This document shows positions 33,642 through 42,369 of a stretch of 64,000 nt of DNA, one piece after another. Position numbers and translations under genes: made by a program. Below the pieces are notes generated by a model. That model saw only the letters and a list, made by a program, of their open reading frames with translations, was not told the DNA's origin and ran no database searches. Each line of letters starts with the position of its first letter. The first letter of the stretch is position 1. The stretch comes from Aerococcus christensenii. GTDB taxonomy: Bacteria; Bacillota; Bacilli; Lactobacillales; Aerococcaceae. The DNA is taken from NCBI RefSeq assembly GCF_001543105.1, contig NZ_CP014159.1, forward strand, positions 1,116,001 through 1,180,000, in the 5' to 3' direction.

Positions 33642-34525
33642 ATGATGAGGTACGAACGTAATCGTCAATTAGTCAATAAAAGCTCGCATAAAGCTTGGAA
33701 ATTAACTGGAGCTTTTGTGGCTAGTGAACCTGCTCAAGTAACGGTTCATGCAGCCACTCATTCTTCTGCCGTAAAAGTTGACGAGGCTACTGTTGAAGAT
33801 CAGAAAGTTTCTTTGAATGAAGCAGTTGCACCAGAAGAAGTAGAATACGAATACAAGCGAAAAAGTAGAATCAGAAGTTCCTGGTCAAGAATTACATGCT
33901 AATTTATCTGTTTCTGAATATGAAAAAGCTGTAGCAAATGCTGCTTTTGATGCTTTGAATCGTTTGCGTGCAGAGAATGGATTAGATCCTCTTCAAAGAG
34001 ATGATGCCTTAGAAGCTACTTCCGAATCTCGGGCGTCAGATGTGGCAGGAACCGATACGAATGGGGGAATTGCATCATGCTGTAGGTGGAACTGCTGCTA
34101 ATGCTAGGGCCCATGGTTACACGGGTGAAAGTAACGATTTAGTGGTTGAAAATTTGGCATGCTATAGCCAATCTGGAGAAGATTTTGTGAGCTATGTGGA
34201 TCCTAAGCAGTTAGGAGAAGAATTTGTGAACCAATTCTATGCAGAACGTGGCTTCCCAGATGGTAATCACCGCTTCAACATGTTAAACCCTAACTTTACG
34301 CGTGCAGGGATTGGGGTTAAAGTGGAAGGTAACAAAGTGGTGATGTCTCAACATATTTCCTTGCAAGATTCAGACTTGGATTATGATAAATACAAAGAAT
34401 ATGCAGATTGGACAGATACCCACAATGTACAGTCCGATGATCGAACCAGAGGATTAGATTCCTTAGACGACTTCTTGTCTCGCCGGAGTGGGGCAAACTC
34501 TTATCAATATGACGCACATAAGTAA
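33642..34525 (+). pseudogene. Secreted CAP/SCP-domain protein, frameshifted twice
   Basis: Three frames together spell one ~294-residue protein. Frame 1 (33642-33850) gives a signal-like N-terminus (MMRYERNRQLVNKSSHKAWK, then a short hydrophobic part). Frame 2 (about 33850-34060) gives EKVESEVPG...NAAFDALNRLRAENGLDPL...SESRASDVAGTDTNG. Frame 3 (about 34055-34525) gives ELHHAVGG...ENLACYS...FYAERGFPDGNHRFNMLNPNFT, then RAGIGVKVEGNKVVMSQHIS. These are hallmark CAP (cysteine-rich secretory/YkwD-like) motifs. The second shift falls in a run of five G's (34061-34065), where four would restore the frame; the first is near 33845-33855. It may be a real pseudogene, a phase-variable gene or sequence error. 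Confidence 0.75.
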
Positions 34526-34544
34526 AACTGCCTTCTAAGAAAGG

Positions 34545-34578
34545 GAAAAGGCCGGTACACAATTTCCGACCTTTTTTG
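34545..34578 (+). terminator. Terminator after the CAP-domain gene
   Basis: Stem AAAGGCCGG/CCGACCTTT (one mismatch), then TTTTTT. Confidence 0.6.
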
Positions 34579-34597
34579 TTATTCTCTTTTCCAACAG

Positions 34598-34691
34598 AAA
34601 AGAGACCTTCATGTGTAAAATGTACCGACCCCAAAAAGTTAGACCAAAAATCTAACTTTTTGGGGTCACATCAAAATGAGGGTCTCTTTTT
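34598..34691. repeat. Nested palindrome: IS-end-like 53-bp element inside an outer hairpin
   Basis: The core is a perfect 17-bp inverted repeat (34627-34643 with 34651-34667, arm GACCCCAAAAAGTTAGA) around a 7-base loop. The core with its TG...CA borders spans 34621-34673 and is flanked by AAA on both sides. Outside it, AAAAGAGACC (34598-34607) pairs with GGTCTCTTTT (34681-34690). The core resembles terminal repeats of IS3-family elements as I remember them. The outer hairpin could act as a bidirectional terminator between the CAP gene and phoU. Confidence 0.7.
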
Positions 34692-34714
34692 GGTTTAAGT
34701 TTGAGGAGTGAGGA

Positions 34715-35386
34715 TTAGTCGTTAAGGTTAACGACTTTTCCTTCATCCAGAAAGATAATTCGCTCACAGAGATTGGTCACATAGTCGCCCATTCGCTCTA
34801 AGTTAGAGATAATGGAGATATACGAAGAACCTGTGAGAATATATTTAGGATTGGACTTCATGTCTTCTAAGATAATAGGCATTAAGGCAGAGAAGTAGTG
34901 ATCGACTTCATGATCCATTTCAGCAATTTCTTTGGCTCTTTGTTCGTCTCGAACAATAAAGGCAGAGACGGCAGCATCCGCCATTTTAATGACGGTATCC
35001 GCCATTTTTTCAAGATCTGCTTCCACGTTTTTCATCCGAGGCTCATTATTGACTTTGAGGACGCCACGGGCAATCGAAACTGCATGATCTCCCATTCTCT
35101 CAAGGTCAGAACTTGCTTTAATGATGGCAATAATGAATCGTAATTCATCTCCAATGGGGCCTTGAAGAGAGATTAATCGGAAACATTCTCTATCAATTTC
35201 GCGTTCGAGTTCATTAATGACTTTATCGTTGTCTATGACATGATGCGCAGCTTCTGTATGGTGAAGCAAGAGGGCGTCTACAGCTTCTTCAATAGCCTTG
35301 CAGGTAAGAATTCCCATCTTTGTGAATTGACTATCTAAAGTCTTCAGTTCATTAACGAAAGCGCGGCGTAAAGGTGTTTTTTTCAT
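34715..35386 (-). CDS. phoU: Phosphate transport system regulator PhoU
   Basis: 223 residues made of two repeated three-helix PhoU units. The metal-binding E/DxxxD-type motifs are ERMGDHAVSIAR (about 94-105) and ERMGDYVTNLCERI near the C-terminus, with DxEVD-like REIDRECFR and MDHEVDHYF. PhoU restrains the Pst phosphate transporter and its signalling kinase. No pst genes lie beside it, so it is detached from its usual operon at least on the downstream side. ATG at 35386 follows AGGGAG on the minus strand. Confidence 0.93.
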   Translation of the reverse strand: MKKTPLRRAFVNELKTLDSQFTKMGILTCKAIEEAVDALLLHHTEAAHHVIDNDKVINELEREIDRECFRLISLQGPIGDELRFIIAIIKASSDLERMGDHAVSIARGVLKVNNEPRMKNVEADLEKMADTVIKMADAAVSAFIVRDEQRAKEIAEMDHEVDHYFSALMPIILEDMKSNPKYILTGSSYISIISNLERMGDYVTNLCERIIFLDEGKVVNLND

Positions 35387-35420
35387 CGTCTCACTCCCTA
35401 ATTGTTGATATCAGGAACTC

Positions 35421-35449
35421 ATTATAGCACAGGGAGATGCTTTTGTAAA
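35421..35449 (-). promoter_or_regulatory. Promoter of phoU
   Basis: Minus strand: -35 TTTACA (35449-35444), 17 bp, extended -10 TGcTATAAT (-10 at 35426-35421). Confidence 0.65.
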
Positions 35450-35515
35450 TTTACAAGTATTCATGATAAAAAGTGGATTGAAGTGTAGAAAAGAACTATT
35501 TTTTCTATGCAAATA

Positions 35516-35524
35516 TGGTAAAAT
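35516..35524 (+). promoter_or_regulatory. Extended -10 promoter of the binding-protein gene
   Basis: TGgTAAAAT 24 nt before the start codon at 35548, giving a very short leader. Confidence 0.4.
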
Positions 35525-35547
35525 AGGAAACTATGGAGGAATCGTTC

Positions 35548-36711
35548 ATGAAACTTAAAGAATTATCAGTAGGATTAGCAGTTGCCTTGGGATTAACAGG
35601 TTGTCAGTCAATCACTAAACCCACACAAGGAGATCCTGGAAGCCACGATACTATTCGATTGGGTGGTAACTGGGAATTAACTGGACAGACGTCTGGTTAT
35701 GGTGTTCGACCGAATCGAGCCATTCAATTGGCTGTTGATCAACAAAATGCTAAGGGGGGCTTATTGAATAAGTCCATAGAATACATTAATTATGATACGC
35801 GTTCAATGACGGAAGATACGGTGATTAATGCCTCACGTTTGGTGAGTGTGGAAGATGTTTCAATTATTTTTGGAACAGGCTCTACCAATACGGCCATGTC
35901 TCAATTACCTACCTTGGATGCTGCAGGAGTTCCTTTGATGGGAGCTTCCTTGACGGGGGATCGTTTGACCGTTGATGAAGAAGGACAGGTGCGTCCTAAT
36001 GCGTTTCGGGTGTGCTTCCAAGATTCTTTCCAAGGAAGAGTGCTGGCGAATTTTTCAAACCAACGTGGCTATAAACGTGCTGTTATTATTAAAGATAACG
36101 GGACGGACTATGGTCAAAAGCTAACCGATGAATTCAAGAAGTATTATGAAGGTGATATCGTAGCAGAAGAAAGTTATGTTACGAAGGAAACAGACTTTAA
36201 TGCCGTCTTAACCAATATTAAGCAGCTGAAACCAGATGTTATTTTTGTGGCTGGGTACTATGAAGAAGGGGGCCCTCTGATTCAACAAGCTCGGCAATTA
36301 GGCATTGATGCACCAATTTTAGGGCCGGATGGTTTTGGAAATGAACAGCTCATTAAGTTAGCTGGGGCAGCGAATACAGATCATGTCTTTTATGTGGCTC
36401 ACTTCGTTCCGGGCAGCCAAGCCTCTGAGCAGGTTAAAGCTTTCCGAGAAGCTTATAAGGAACGCTACGGTGAAGAACCGGATCAATTTGCAGCACTTGG
36501 TTATGACTGCGCACGTTTGACTTTTGATGCCATGCAACGCGCGCAATCGGATCGACCAGAAGACTTTAAACGCGAGCTTGAAAAAACAGTCGATTACCAA
36601 GGGGTAACAGGTAAGTTTACCATTGATGATCATCATAATCCGATTAAATCCGCCTTTGTGGTGGAATTGAGTCAAGGAAAAATTATTTCTGCTACTGAAA
36701 TTCAACCTTAA
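35548..36711 (+). CDS. Branched-chain amino acid-type ABC substrate-binding lipoprotein
   Basis: 387 residues. A lipoprotein signal (MKLKELSVGLAVALGLTGC, Cys about 19) leads into a type I periplasmic-binding fold of the LivJ family: IRLGGNWELTGQTSGYG, AIQLAVDQQNAKGGLL, IFGTGSTNTAMSQLP, KRAVIIKDNGTDYG and the hinge GPDGFGNEQLIKLAG. It should capture a ligand outside the cell for an ABC importer. ATG 35548 is chosen because GGAGGA (35535-35540) precedes it; the ATG at 35533 is part of that region. No permease or ATPase genes adjoin it, and it is bounded by a terminator. The ligand is unknown. Confidence 0.85.
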   Translation: MKLKELSVGLAVALGLTGCQSITKPTQGDPGSHDTIRLGGNWELTGQTSGYGVRPNRAIQLAVDQQNAKGGLLNKSIEYINYDTRSMTEDTVINASRLVSVEDVSIIFGTGSTNTAMSQLPTLDAAGVPLMGASLTGDRLTVDEEGQVRPNAFRVCFQDSFQGRVLANFSNQRGYKRAVIIKDNGTDYGQKLTDEFKKYYEGDIVAEESYVTKETDFNAVLTNIKQLKPDVIFVAGYYEEGGPLIQQARQLGIDAPILGPDGFGNEQLIKLAGAANTDHVFYVAHFVPGSQASEQVKAFREAYKERYGEEPDQFAALGYDCARLTFDAMQRAQSDRPEDFKRELEKTVDYQGVTGKFTIDDHHNPIKSAFVVELSQGKIISATEIQP

Positions 36712-36720
36712 AAGTATTCA

Positions 36721-36764
36721 AAAAAAGGGATCCTAAAGCACAGAACTTTGGGATCCCTTTTTTT
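36721..36764. terminator. Bidirectional terminator between the binding-protein gene and uppP
   Basis: Stem AAGGGATCCTAAAG/CTTTGGGATCCCTT (one G-U) with A and T runs on the two sides. Confidence 0.85.
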
Positions 36765-36779
36765 GAATAGATTATCCGC

Positions 36780-37610
36780 TTAAGCTGCGAAGAATGCGAA
36801 ATAGAGGACAACCACAAGACCTAAACCAATCCGGTACCAACCGAAGACCTTGAAGTCGTTCTTTTGGATGTAATGGAGTAAGAAGCGGATGGTTAGAATA
36901 GAAACGACATAAGCAACGACCACACCGAGAATAAGGAGACTGAGTTCTGCTCCTGTAAAGTGGAAGCCTTTGAGGAAGGCTTTACCTAATTTGAGGACGG
37001 TCATGCCAAACATGATAGGAATAGACATGAAGAAGGAAAAATCAGCAGCCAAAGGACGAGAGGTCCCTAGAATAGTGGCCCCGAGGATAGAAGAGCCAGA
37101 TCTGGAAGTCCCTGGAATTACGGACAAAGCTTGGAAGAGTCCAATTTGAAAGGCTTTGGTGTAGGTGAGGTCTTGAATATTTTGAATAGGAGCGGTGCGT
37201 CCTTGATTGCGATTTTCGACAAGGATAAAGGTAATCCCATAAAGAATAAGAGCCAAGGCAACTACCAACCAGTTTTGAAAGTGGCTTTCGACATAGTCAT
37301 TAAGACTAAGGCCGATGACACCAGCTGGTACGCAGCCAATGACCACCTTGAACCAGGTTTCCCAGGTGGTGCGTTTTTGGTGGGCATCCTTGTGGGAAGA
37401 GAAGGGATTTAAACGGTCAAAATAAATCCAAACTACTGCAAGGATAGCGCCGAGTTGAATGACATAGACGAAGATATTCCAAAATTCAGGGCGGAGATCC
37501 ATAGCCAAAAATTCTTCCACTAAGATCAAATGCCCAGTCGATGAGATAGGCAGCCATTCTGTAATGCCTTCGACAATGCCCATAATAATAATTTTAATAA
37601 TTGCTAACAT
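36780..37610 (-). CDS. uppP: Undecaprenyl-diphosphatase (bacitracin resistance)
   Basis: About 276 residues, an integral membrane phosphatase that recycles undecaprenyl pyrophosphate for wall synthesis. The signature GIVEGITEWLPISSTGHLIL is at the N-terminus and PGTSRSGSSILGA (Arg/Ser motif) is near the middle; about eight hydrophobic helices are seen. Two Met codons compete at the start: ATG 37616 is only 2 nt from AAAGGAG, while ATG 37610 is 8 nt away and is chosen. Single gene on the minus strand. Confidence 0.95.
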   Translation of the reverse strand: MLAIIKIIIMGIVEGITEWLPISSTGHLILVEEFLAMDLRPEFWNIFVYVIQLGAILAVVWIYFDRLNPFSSHKDAHQKRTTWETWFKVVIGCVPAGVIGLSLNDYVESHFQNWLVVALALILYGITFILVENRNQGRTAPIQNIQDLTYTKAFQIGLFQALSVIPGTSRSGSSILGATILGTSRPLAADFSFFMSIPIMFGMTVLKLGKAFLKGFHFTGAELSLLILGVVVAYVVSILTIRFLLHYIQKNDFKVFGWYRIGLGLVVVLYFAFFAA

Positions 37611-37700
37611 GTCCATGTCTCCTTTATTTTACTTGCTTGATGAACAATTTCATAGTATAGCCCAAAAAGAAGGGGCTGGCTAGGGCTTAGAGAAAATTTA

Positions 37701-37749
37701 AATAAAAAGCTCCACTTTTCGGGCTAGCGATAAAGGCGAAAAAGTGGGG
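37701..37749 (-). terminator. Terminator after the lactonase-family gene
   Basis: Minus strand: CCCCACTTTTTCGCC pairs imperfectly with GGGCTAGC..-side CGAAAAGTGGAG, followed by CTTTTTATT. Confidence 0.6.
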
Positions 37750-37755
37750 AAATTT

Positions 37756-38778
37756 TTAATCGCTCGCAAGACAGCAGACAATTTCATCAAGGGGAGCGGA
37801 AGTAGGGAGAAGGGTGAGAAGTCCCGTCTGGGCATCCCGCTCAAAGAGGGTAATCTTGGCTTCCTTTTGATGGCCTACAAGAAGAAATTGGTCGTCAGCG
37901 AATAAGGTGAAGTCTCTTGGAAAGTCTCCGCCACTTGGGAGAGTCTGTAAGAGAGTGAGAGATTGACCATCTGGGCTAATCTGTAGGCAAGAAAGGGTGT
38001 TGGCACCCCGATTAGAGACATAAAGGAAGCGCCCATCTTGACTGATTTTGAGAGCAGCAGCGGAATTGTCTTTTGGAAAAGGAGTCGCTTGGGAGAGGAC
38101 TTGGCCTATCCGGGTGAGCGTTCCGTCTTGGAAGCGGGCAATGTCCAGAGTGGCTGTCAATTCGTTAATGATGTAGACGATATGGCCATTCGGATGAAAG
38201 ATGAAATGGCGAGGCCCTGAGCCTGGAAGACTATGATAGGTAGAGTAGAGGTGGAGAGTGTTTGTAGGTGTCAAAGTATAGGTGAGAACTTGGTCGCTTC
38301 CTAAGTCACAGGCTAATAAATAGTTGCCAGTGGGATCTAAATGGATAAAGTGGCAGTGGCTCTTGTCTTGGTGAGGGTGAGGCCCCTGCCCTTGACGGTA
38401 GATTTGGTCTTGAAGAGTGAGCCTCCCATTAGGGGCAATAGCCAGGACTGCGAGGCTGCCGGCATGATAGTTCGCTTGGTAAAGGAGTTGCCGATCTTCA
38501 TCGAGAGAGAGATGACAGCCATTGCCTTGACCAAAGGCGAGGTGGTCTACTAAATGGAAAGACTTTCCTATTTTTTGGTAATGGGAGACGCCTGGTCTTT
38601 CTTTTTCGGAAAGAGTATAGAGATGGTTTCCATCTTTTGAGAGGGTAAAGTAGGTAGGATTTTGTTCTTCGATAAGGAGATGGTGGGTGGCAATGGTTTT
38701 CTTTTGGAAATTGAATTGAAGGAGGTGAATGCCGCGGTTATTAGAGCGGGTATAGCCTCCTAAGTAGAGAGTTTCCAT
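37756..38778 (-). CDS. Lactonase-family beta-propeller protein (6-phosphogluconolactonase-like)
   Basis: 340 residues of the YbhE/Pgl lactonase family, a seven-bladed propeller. Features are METLYLGGYTRSNNRGIHL at the start and repeated blade motifs such as GNHLYTLSE, GNYLLACDLGSDQVLTY, GPRHFIFHPNGHIVYIINE, GRFLYVSNRGANTLS and GDFPRDFTLFADDQFLLVGHQ. The family hydrolyses 6-phosphogluconolactone in the pentose-phosphate route, but some members have other roles. ATG 38778 follows AAAGGA. No other pentose-phosphate genes are adjacent. Confidence 0.85.
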   Translation of the reverse strand: METLYLGGYTRSNNRGIHLLQFNFQKKTIATHHLLIEEQNPTYFTLSKDGNHLYTLSEKERPGVSHYQKIGKSFHLVDHLAFGQGNGCHLSLDEDRQLLYQANYHAGSLAVLAIAPNGRLTLQDQIYRQGQGPHPHQDKSHCHFIHLDPTGNYLLACDLGSDQVLTYTLTPTNTLHLYSTYHSLPGSGPRHFIFHPNGHIVYIINELTATLDIARFQDGTLTRIGQVLSQATPFPKDNSAAALKISQDGRFLYVSNRGANTLSCLQISPDGQSLTLLQTLPSGGDFPRDFTLFADDQFLLVGHQKEAKITLFERDAQTGLLTLLPTSAPLDEIVCCLASD

Positions 38779-38816
38779 AATGAAGGGTCCTTTCTTTATA
38801 GAGTAGAATCAAAACT

Positions 38817-38825
38817 ATTATACCA
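38817..38825 (-). promoter_or_regulatory. Extended -10 promoter of the lactonase-family gene
   Basis: Minus-strand TGgTATAAT, about 40 nt upstream of the ATG at 38778. Confidence 0.55.
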
Positions 38826-38915
38826 GTCTCTTTTCAAGAGAGGGGGTTCTTTTAAAGAATTTACTTAATTTAACGTTAAGCCAGAAGCTAGGTCGTTTTT
38901 AAGAGAGAACTTTTG

Positions 38916-38924
38916 TGTTAAAAT
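38916..38924 (+). promoter_or_regulatory. Extended -10 promoter of the AI-2E-family gene
   Basis: TGtTAAAAT 28 nt before the ATG at 38953. Confidence 0.5.
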
Positions 38925-38952
38925 CAAAGGATGATATTAGAGGAGGATCGCT

Positions 38953-40170
38953 ATGCCTACAAATGATTCTGATAAAAGACAAAAGAATTTTTCTTGGCGA
39001 CAGGTTCCAGATATTGTAACGAAAGTTTTGGATAATCGTTATGTTTCTGTGTTGATTATTTTAATTTTGGTCGCTCTGTTTATTTTGTTACTTTCGCAGA
39101 TTAGTTTTGTGTTTACACCTTTTATTGACTTCCTTCAAACGATTATGTTGCCAGTTATTTTGGCCGGTGTTTTGTATTATTTAACCTCTCCTATTTCGAA
39201 TGCTTTGAGAAAACGAGGGCTTTCTTCTTATGCTATAGCCGGGATAGTTTTGCTGATATTGGCCTTAATCGTTGTTTGGTTGTTTTCATTTATTCCGCGG
39301 TTATTAGCAGATGGACGTCGCCTATTGAGTAATTGGTCAAGTATTTGGCGCCAATATCAATATACAGTTGAAACTATTGCTTCTGGCCAATGGTTAGGAA
39401 ATCGTCAAGAATTAATCGATTTGATTGATAATTTGAATCTCGATCAGTTGCAATTTAATTGGAAGGACCTTATGAATACCACCATTGCAAGCATTGGCTC
39501 TATTGTGGGGGTAATTAGCCGGATAACGATTGCTCTCATCAGTGCGCCGATTATTTTGTTTTATCTCATTGCTGATGGGGAACGCTTTAAGAAGGGATTG
39601 GCGAAGTTAATTCCTGTGCGTCTTCGCGCAAAGACTATGCAATTGTTATCGGATATGAACCAACAGATTTCTGGCTACATTCGTGGGCAAATTTTTGTGG
39701 CGATTGCGGTCGCTATCATGTTCACTATTGGTTATCATATCATTGGTTTGAACTATGGGACTATCCTCGCCGTAGTAGCCGGTGCCTTGAATGTTATTCC
39801 TTATGTGGGATCGGCGGTTGGTTTATTGCCTTCTTTAATTGTTGGTTTGGTTCAGGATCCGATTATGATGGTAAAAGTCTTAATGGTTTTTGCAGTGGAA
39901 CAAACCATTGAAAGCCGCTTGATTTCTCCGTTGATTCTAGGGAGCAATTTGAATATCCATCCCGTAACTATTATGTTACTCTTGATCTCAGGAGGCGACC
40001 TTTTTGGAGTGGTTGGAATTATCATTATTATTCCCGTTTATGCTGTCTTAAAGGTTGTCGTGAGATACGCTTTTGAATGGTATCGACAAGTTTCTGGACT
40101 TTACGAAGAAGATTTGGAAGACGAAGAACAGTCTCTAGAATCCCTTCCGTCATCCAAGCAAGAAAACTAA
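38953..40170 (+). CDS. AI-2E transporter-family (UPF0118/PerM) membrane protein
   Basis: 405 residues. A short hydrophilic N-terminus is followed by about seven to eight membrane helices: two near 35-80, one near 85-115, a soluble segment (about 120-185), then helices to about 380. Family motifs include the GQIFVAIAVAIMFTIGY stretch after MNQQISGYIR, and NVIPYVGS with PSLIVG. The C-terminus is acidic (LEDEEQSLES). Relatives export AI-2 or act as Na+/H+ antiporters, so the function here is open. It ends 42 nt before murT, same strand. Confidence 0.85.
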   Translation: MPTNDSDKRQKNFSWRQVPDIVTKVLDNRYVSVLIILILVALFILLLSQISFVFTPFIDFLQTIMLPVILAGVLYYLTSPISNALRKRGLSSYAIAGIVLLILALIVVWLFSFIPRLLADGRRLLSNWSSIWRQYQYTVETIASGQWLGNRQELIDLIDNLNLDQLQFNWKDLMNTTIASIGSIVGVISRITIALISAPIILFYLIADGERFKKGLAKLIPVRLRAKTMQLLSDMNQQISGYIRGQIFVAIAVAIMFTIGYHIIGLNYGTILAVVAGALNVIPYVGSAVGLLPSLIVGLVQDPIMMVKVLMVFAVEQTIESRLISPLILGSNLNIHPVTIMLLLISGGDLFGVVGIIIIIPVYAVLKVVVRYAFEWYRQVSGLYEEDLEDEEQSLESLPSSKQEN

Positions 40171-40212
40171 GTAAGCACTTAGAGATTAAAGGAAAAGAGG
40201 CAGAATGTTTTT

Positions 40213-41568
40213 ATGACGATGCGAGCACAAGTCACGAAAGGAATAGCAAGAACTGTTCAAAAGACCTTAAAACGATGGACCAGTGGGGGAACGAGTTTCC
40301 CCGGTAAATTAGCAAAGGCTCTCGATCCAGAAATTTTAAAGAATTTGGCGAAAGACTATCGTGTGGTGATTATTACCGGGACCAATGGGAAAACTGTGAC
40401 CACAGGACTGACTGTGAATATTTTAAGGCAACGGTACGCTCATGTTCTGACCAACGATACAGGATCCAATATGGAGCAGGGAATTATTTCCACCTTTTTA
40501 CAAGCAGAGAGTGACAAAAAAGAGGATAAGATTGCAGTTCTCGAGGTGGATGAAGCCAGCGTCCGTCACGTCACTCGTTATATTCAACCTGAAGTGATCT
40601 TAACGACCAATTTATTTAGAGATCAAATGGATCGTTTTGGGGAGATCTATACGACTTTTGATTATATCTTAGAGGGAGCCGATCAAGTCCCGGACACGCT
40701 TCTGATGATGAACGGGGATGCGCCTATCTTTTCGTCGAGAGCCTACCAGCATAAAGTCTCCTATTTTGGATTTAGGAATGAAGATAAGACAAAAGATCTT
40801 ATGGCTCACTACAATACGGATGGGGTCCTCTGTCCGAACTGTCAACATATTCTCCACTATCATGCCATTACCTATTCCAACTTGGGAGACTATTTCTGCC
40901 CGAATTGTTCCTTCAAACGCCCAGAGCTGAGTTATGAAGTGGAACGGGTAGATGAGTTAACTACAGAGAGTGCCTCCTTCACCATAGAGGGGCATACGTA
41001 TACGATCCCAGTAGCGGGGGTTTACAATATCTACAATGCTTTAGCGGCATATAGTCTGGCCAAATATTTTGGCTTGAGTCAAGAGGAGATTCAAGAAGGT
41101 TTAGGGCAAGCTAAGCGAATCTTTGGCCGACAAGAGAAATTAACCTTAGCGGATAAGGATGTTCGGATTAACCTCATTAAAAATCCAGTGGGTTTCAACC
41201 AGATTGTCTCCTTACTGGCCCTAGATTCAGAAGATTTTTCTTTAGTTATTTTGTTGAATGACCGTTCTGCAGACGGCGAGGATATTTCTTGGATTTGGGA
41301 CGGCTTGTTCGAAGATTTGGTTCACCTTTCGCAACTTCGAGCAGTGACGATTGGGGGCTTACGTCGCTTAGACCTCTTTACCCGGGTAAAGGTAGCAGGA
41401 TACCCCAAAGAAGCTATTCATGTCGTGGAAAATTATCCTGAAACCCTCGAAGCCATTAAGAATATGCCTACCCAAAAGGTCTATGTCTTAGCCACTTATA
41501 CAGCGATGCTTGGCATTCGTCGGGAACTATCGGACCAAGGATTAGTGAAGGAGCGGATGAAGTCATGA
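40213..41568 (+). CDS. murT: Lipid II isoglutaminyl synthase, MurT subunit
   Basis: 451 residues, a Mur-ligase-like subunit that with GatD amidates the D-Glu of lipid II. It has the ATP-binding loop ITGTNGKTVTTG (about 56-67), a four-Cys zinc ribbon (CPNCQH...CPNCSF, about 204-236), the Mur central domain and a C-terminal DUF1727-type domain with LNDRSADGEDISWIWDG (catalytic Asp region). ATG 40213; GTG/ATG alternatives nearby (40219) are possible. gatD overlaps its stop by 4 nt. Confidence 0.95.
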   Translation: MTMRAQVTKGIARTVQKTLKRWTSGGTSFPGKLAKALDPEILKNLAKDYRVVIITGTNGKTVTTGLTVNILRQRYAHVLTNDTGSNMEQGIISTFLQAESDKKEDKIAVLEVDEASVRHVTRYIQPEVILTTNLFRDQMDRFGEIYTTFDYILEGADQVPDTLLMMNGDAPIFSSRAYQHKVSYFGFRNEDKTKDLMAHYNTDGVLCPNCQHILHYHAITYSNLGDYFCPNCSFKRPELSYEVERVDELTTESASFTIEGHTYTIPVAGVYNIYNALAAYSLAKYFGLSQEEIQEGLGQAKRIFGRQEKLTLADKDVRINLIKNPVGFNQIVSLLALDSEDFSLVILLNDRSADGEDISWIWDGLFEDLVHLSQLRAVTIGGLRRLDLFTRVKVAGYPKEAIHVVENYPETLEAIKNMPTQKVYVLATYTAMLGIRRELSDQGLVKERMKS

Positions 41569-42221
41569 AATTAAGAATTTGTCATCTCTATGGGAACTTA
41601 ATGAATACTTACGGCGATAACGGTAACTTATTGATGTTGCAGTATACGGCTAAGGAAAGTGGTTATGAAGTAGAGACAGAGATTGTTTCAGTGGGCGATG
41701 ACTTGGATACCAGTCGCTATGACTTGATTTTCTTTGGAGGGGGTCAAGATTATGAACAATCTGTTGTCAGTCGAGACCTTCAAACGAAGAAAGAGGCCCT
41801 CTGCGCCTACATTGAAGCAGGCGGTGTAATCCTTGGTATCTGTGGAGGGTTTCAATTATTAGGTAAGTATTACCAAACTTTAAAGGGAGAGACTTACCCA
41901 GGGATAGGGGCCATTGATTTCTACACGATAAGTAAGAAAGATCGCCTGATTGGCGATACGGAAATGTATAGTGATCGTTTCCAAGAAACCTATTTCGGTT
42001 ATGAAAATCATGCCGGCAGAACCTATCTCGGAGACAAAGTTCAAGGTTTAGGACGAACGGTTCAAGGTTACGGCAATAATGATGACGACAAGGTCGAAGG
42101 GGTCGTCTATAAGAATGCGTTTGGTTCTTACTTCCATGGTCCCTTCTTAGTTCGAAATCCACACTTTGCGCAAAGATTAGTGGATCTAGCCATGAATAAA
42201 GAAGCGCAAATTAAGAATTAA
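41565..42221 (+). CDS. gatD: Lipid II isoglutaminyl synthase, GatD glutaminase subunit
   Basis: 218 residues, a class I glutamine amidotransferase of the CobB/CobQ-like type that supplies ammonia to MurT. The nucleophile elbow GVILGICGGFQLLG carries the catalytic Cys (about 93), and the His lies in FGYENHAGRTYLG. It overlaps murT by ATGA and so is coupled. Together the pair makes D-isoglutamine in the stem peptide, important for efficient cross-linking. A terminator follows. Confidence 0.95.
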   Translation: MKLRICHLYGNLMNTYGDNGNLLMLQYTAKESGYEVETEIVSVGDDLDTSRYDLIFFGGGQDYEQSVVSRDLQTKKEALCAYIEAGGVILGICGGFQLLGKYYQTLKGETYPGIGAIDFYTISKKDRLIGDTEMYSDRFQETYFGYENHAGRTYLGDKVQGLGRTVQGYGNNDDDKVEGVVYKNAFGSYFHGPFLVRNPHFAQRLVDLAMNKEAQIKN

Positions 42222-42263
42222 GTCTCTCTATTTTAGGAAAAGAGAGGAAACAAGAGAAGCGAG

Positions 42264-42286
42264 AAGGCCTAGCTTGGGCCTTTTTT
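42264..42286 (+). terminator. Terminator after gatD
   Basis: AAGGCC/GGCCTT stem with a 7-base loop, then TTTTTT. Confidence 0.7.
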
Positions 42287-42309
42287 GCTGGAGAAAATGG
42301 GGGTATGGA

Positions 42310-42338
42310 TTGACTAATAGGGGGACTATCGGTATCAT
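42310..42338 (+). promoter_or_regulatory. Promoter of the tdk-prfA operon
   Basis: -35 TTGACT (42310-42315), 17 bp, -10 TATCAT (42333-42338), 31 nt before tdk. Confidence 0.6.
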
Positions 42339-42369
42339 AAATAATTGGAAATGAGAAAGGATTGAGAGG

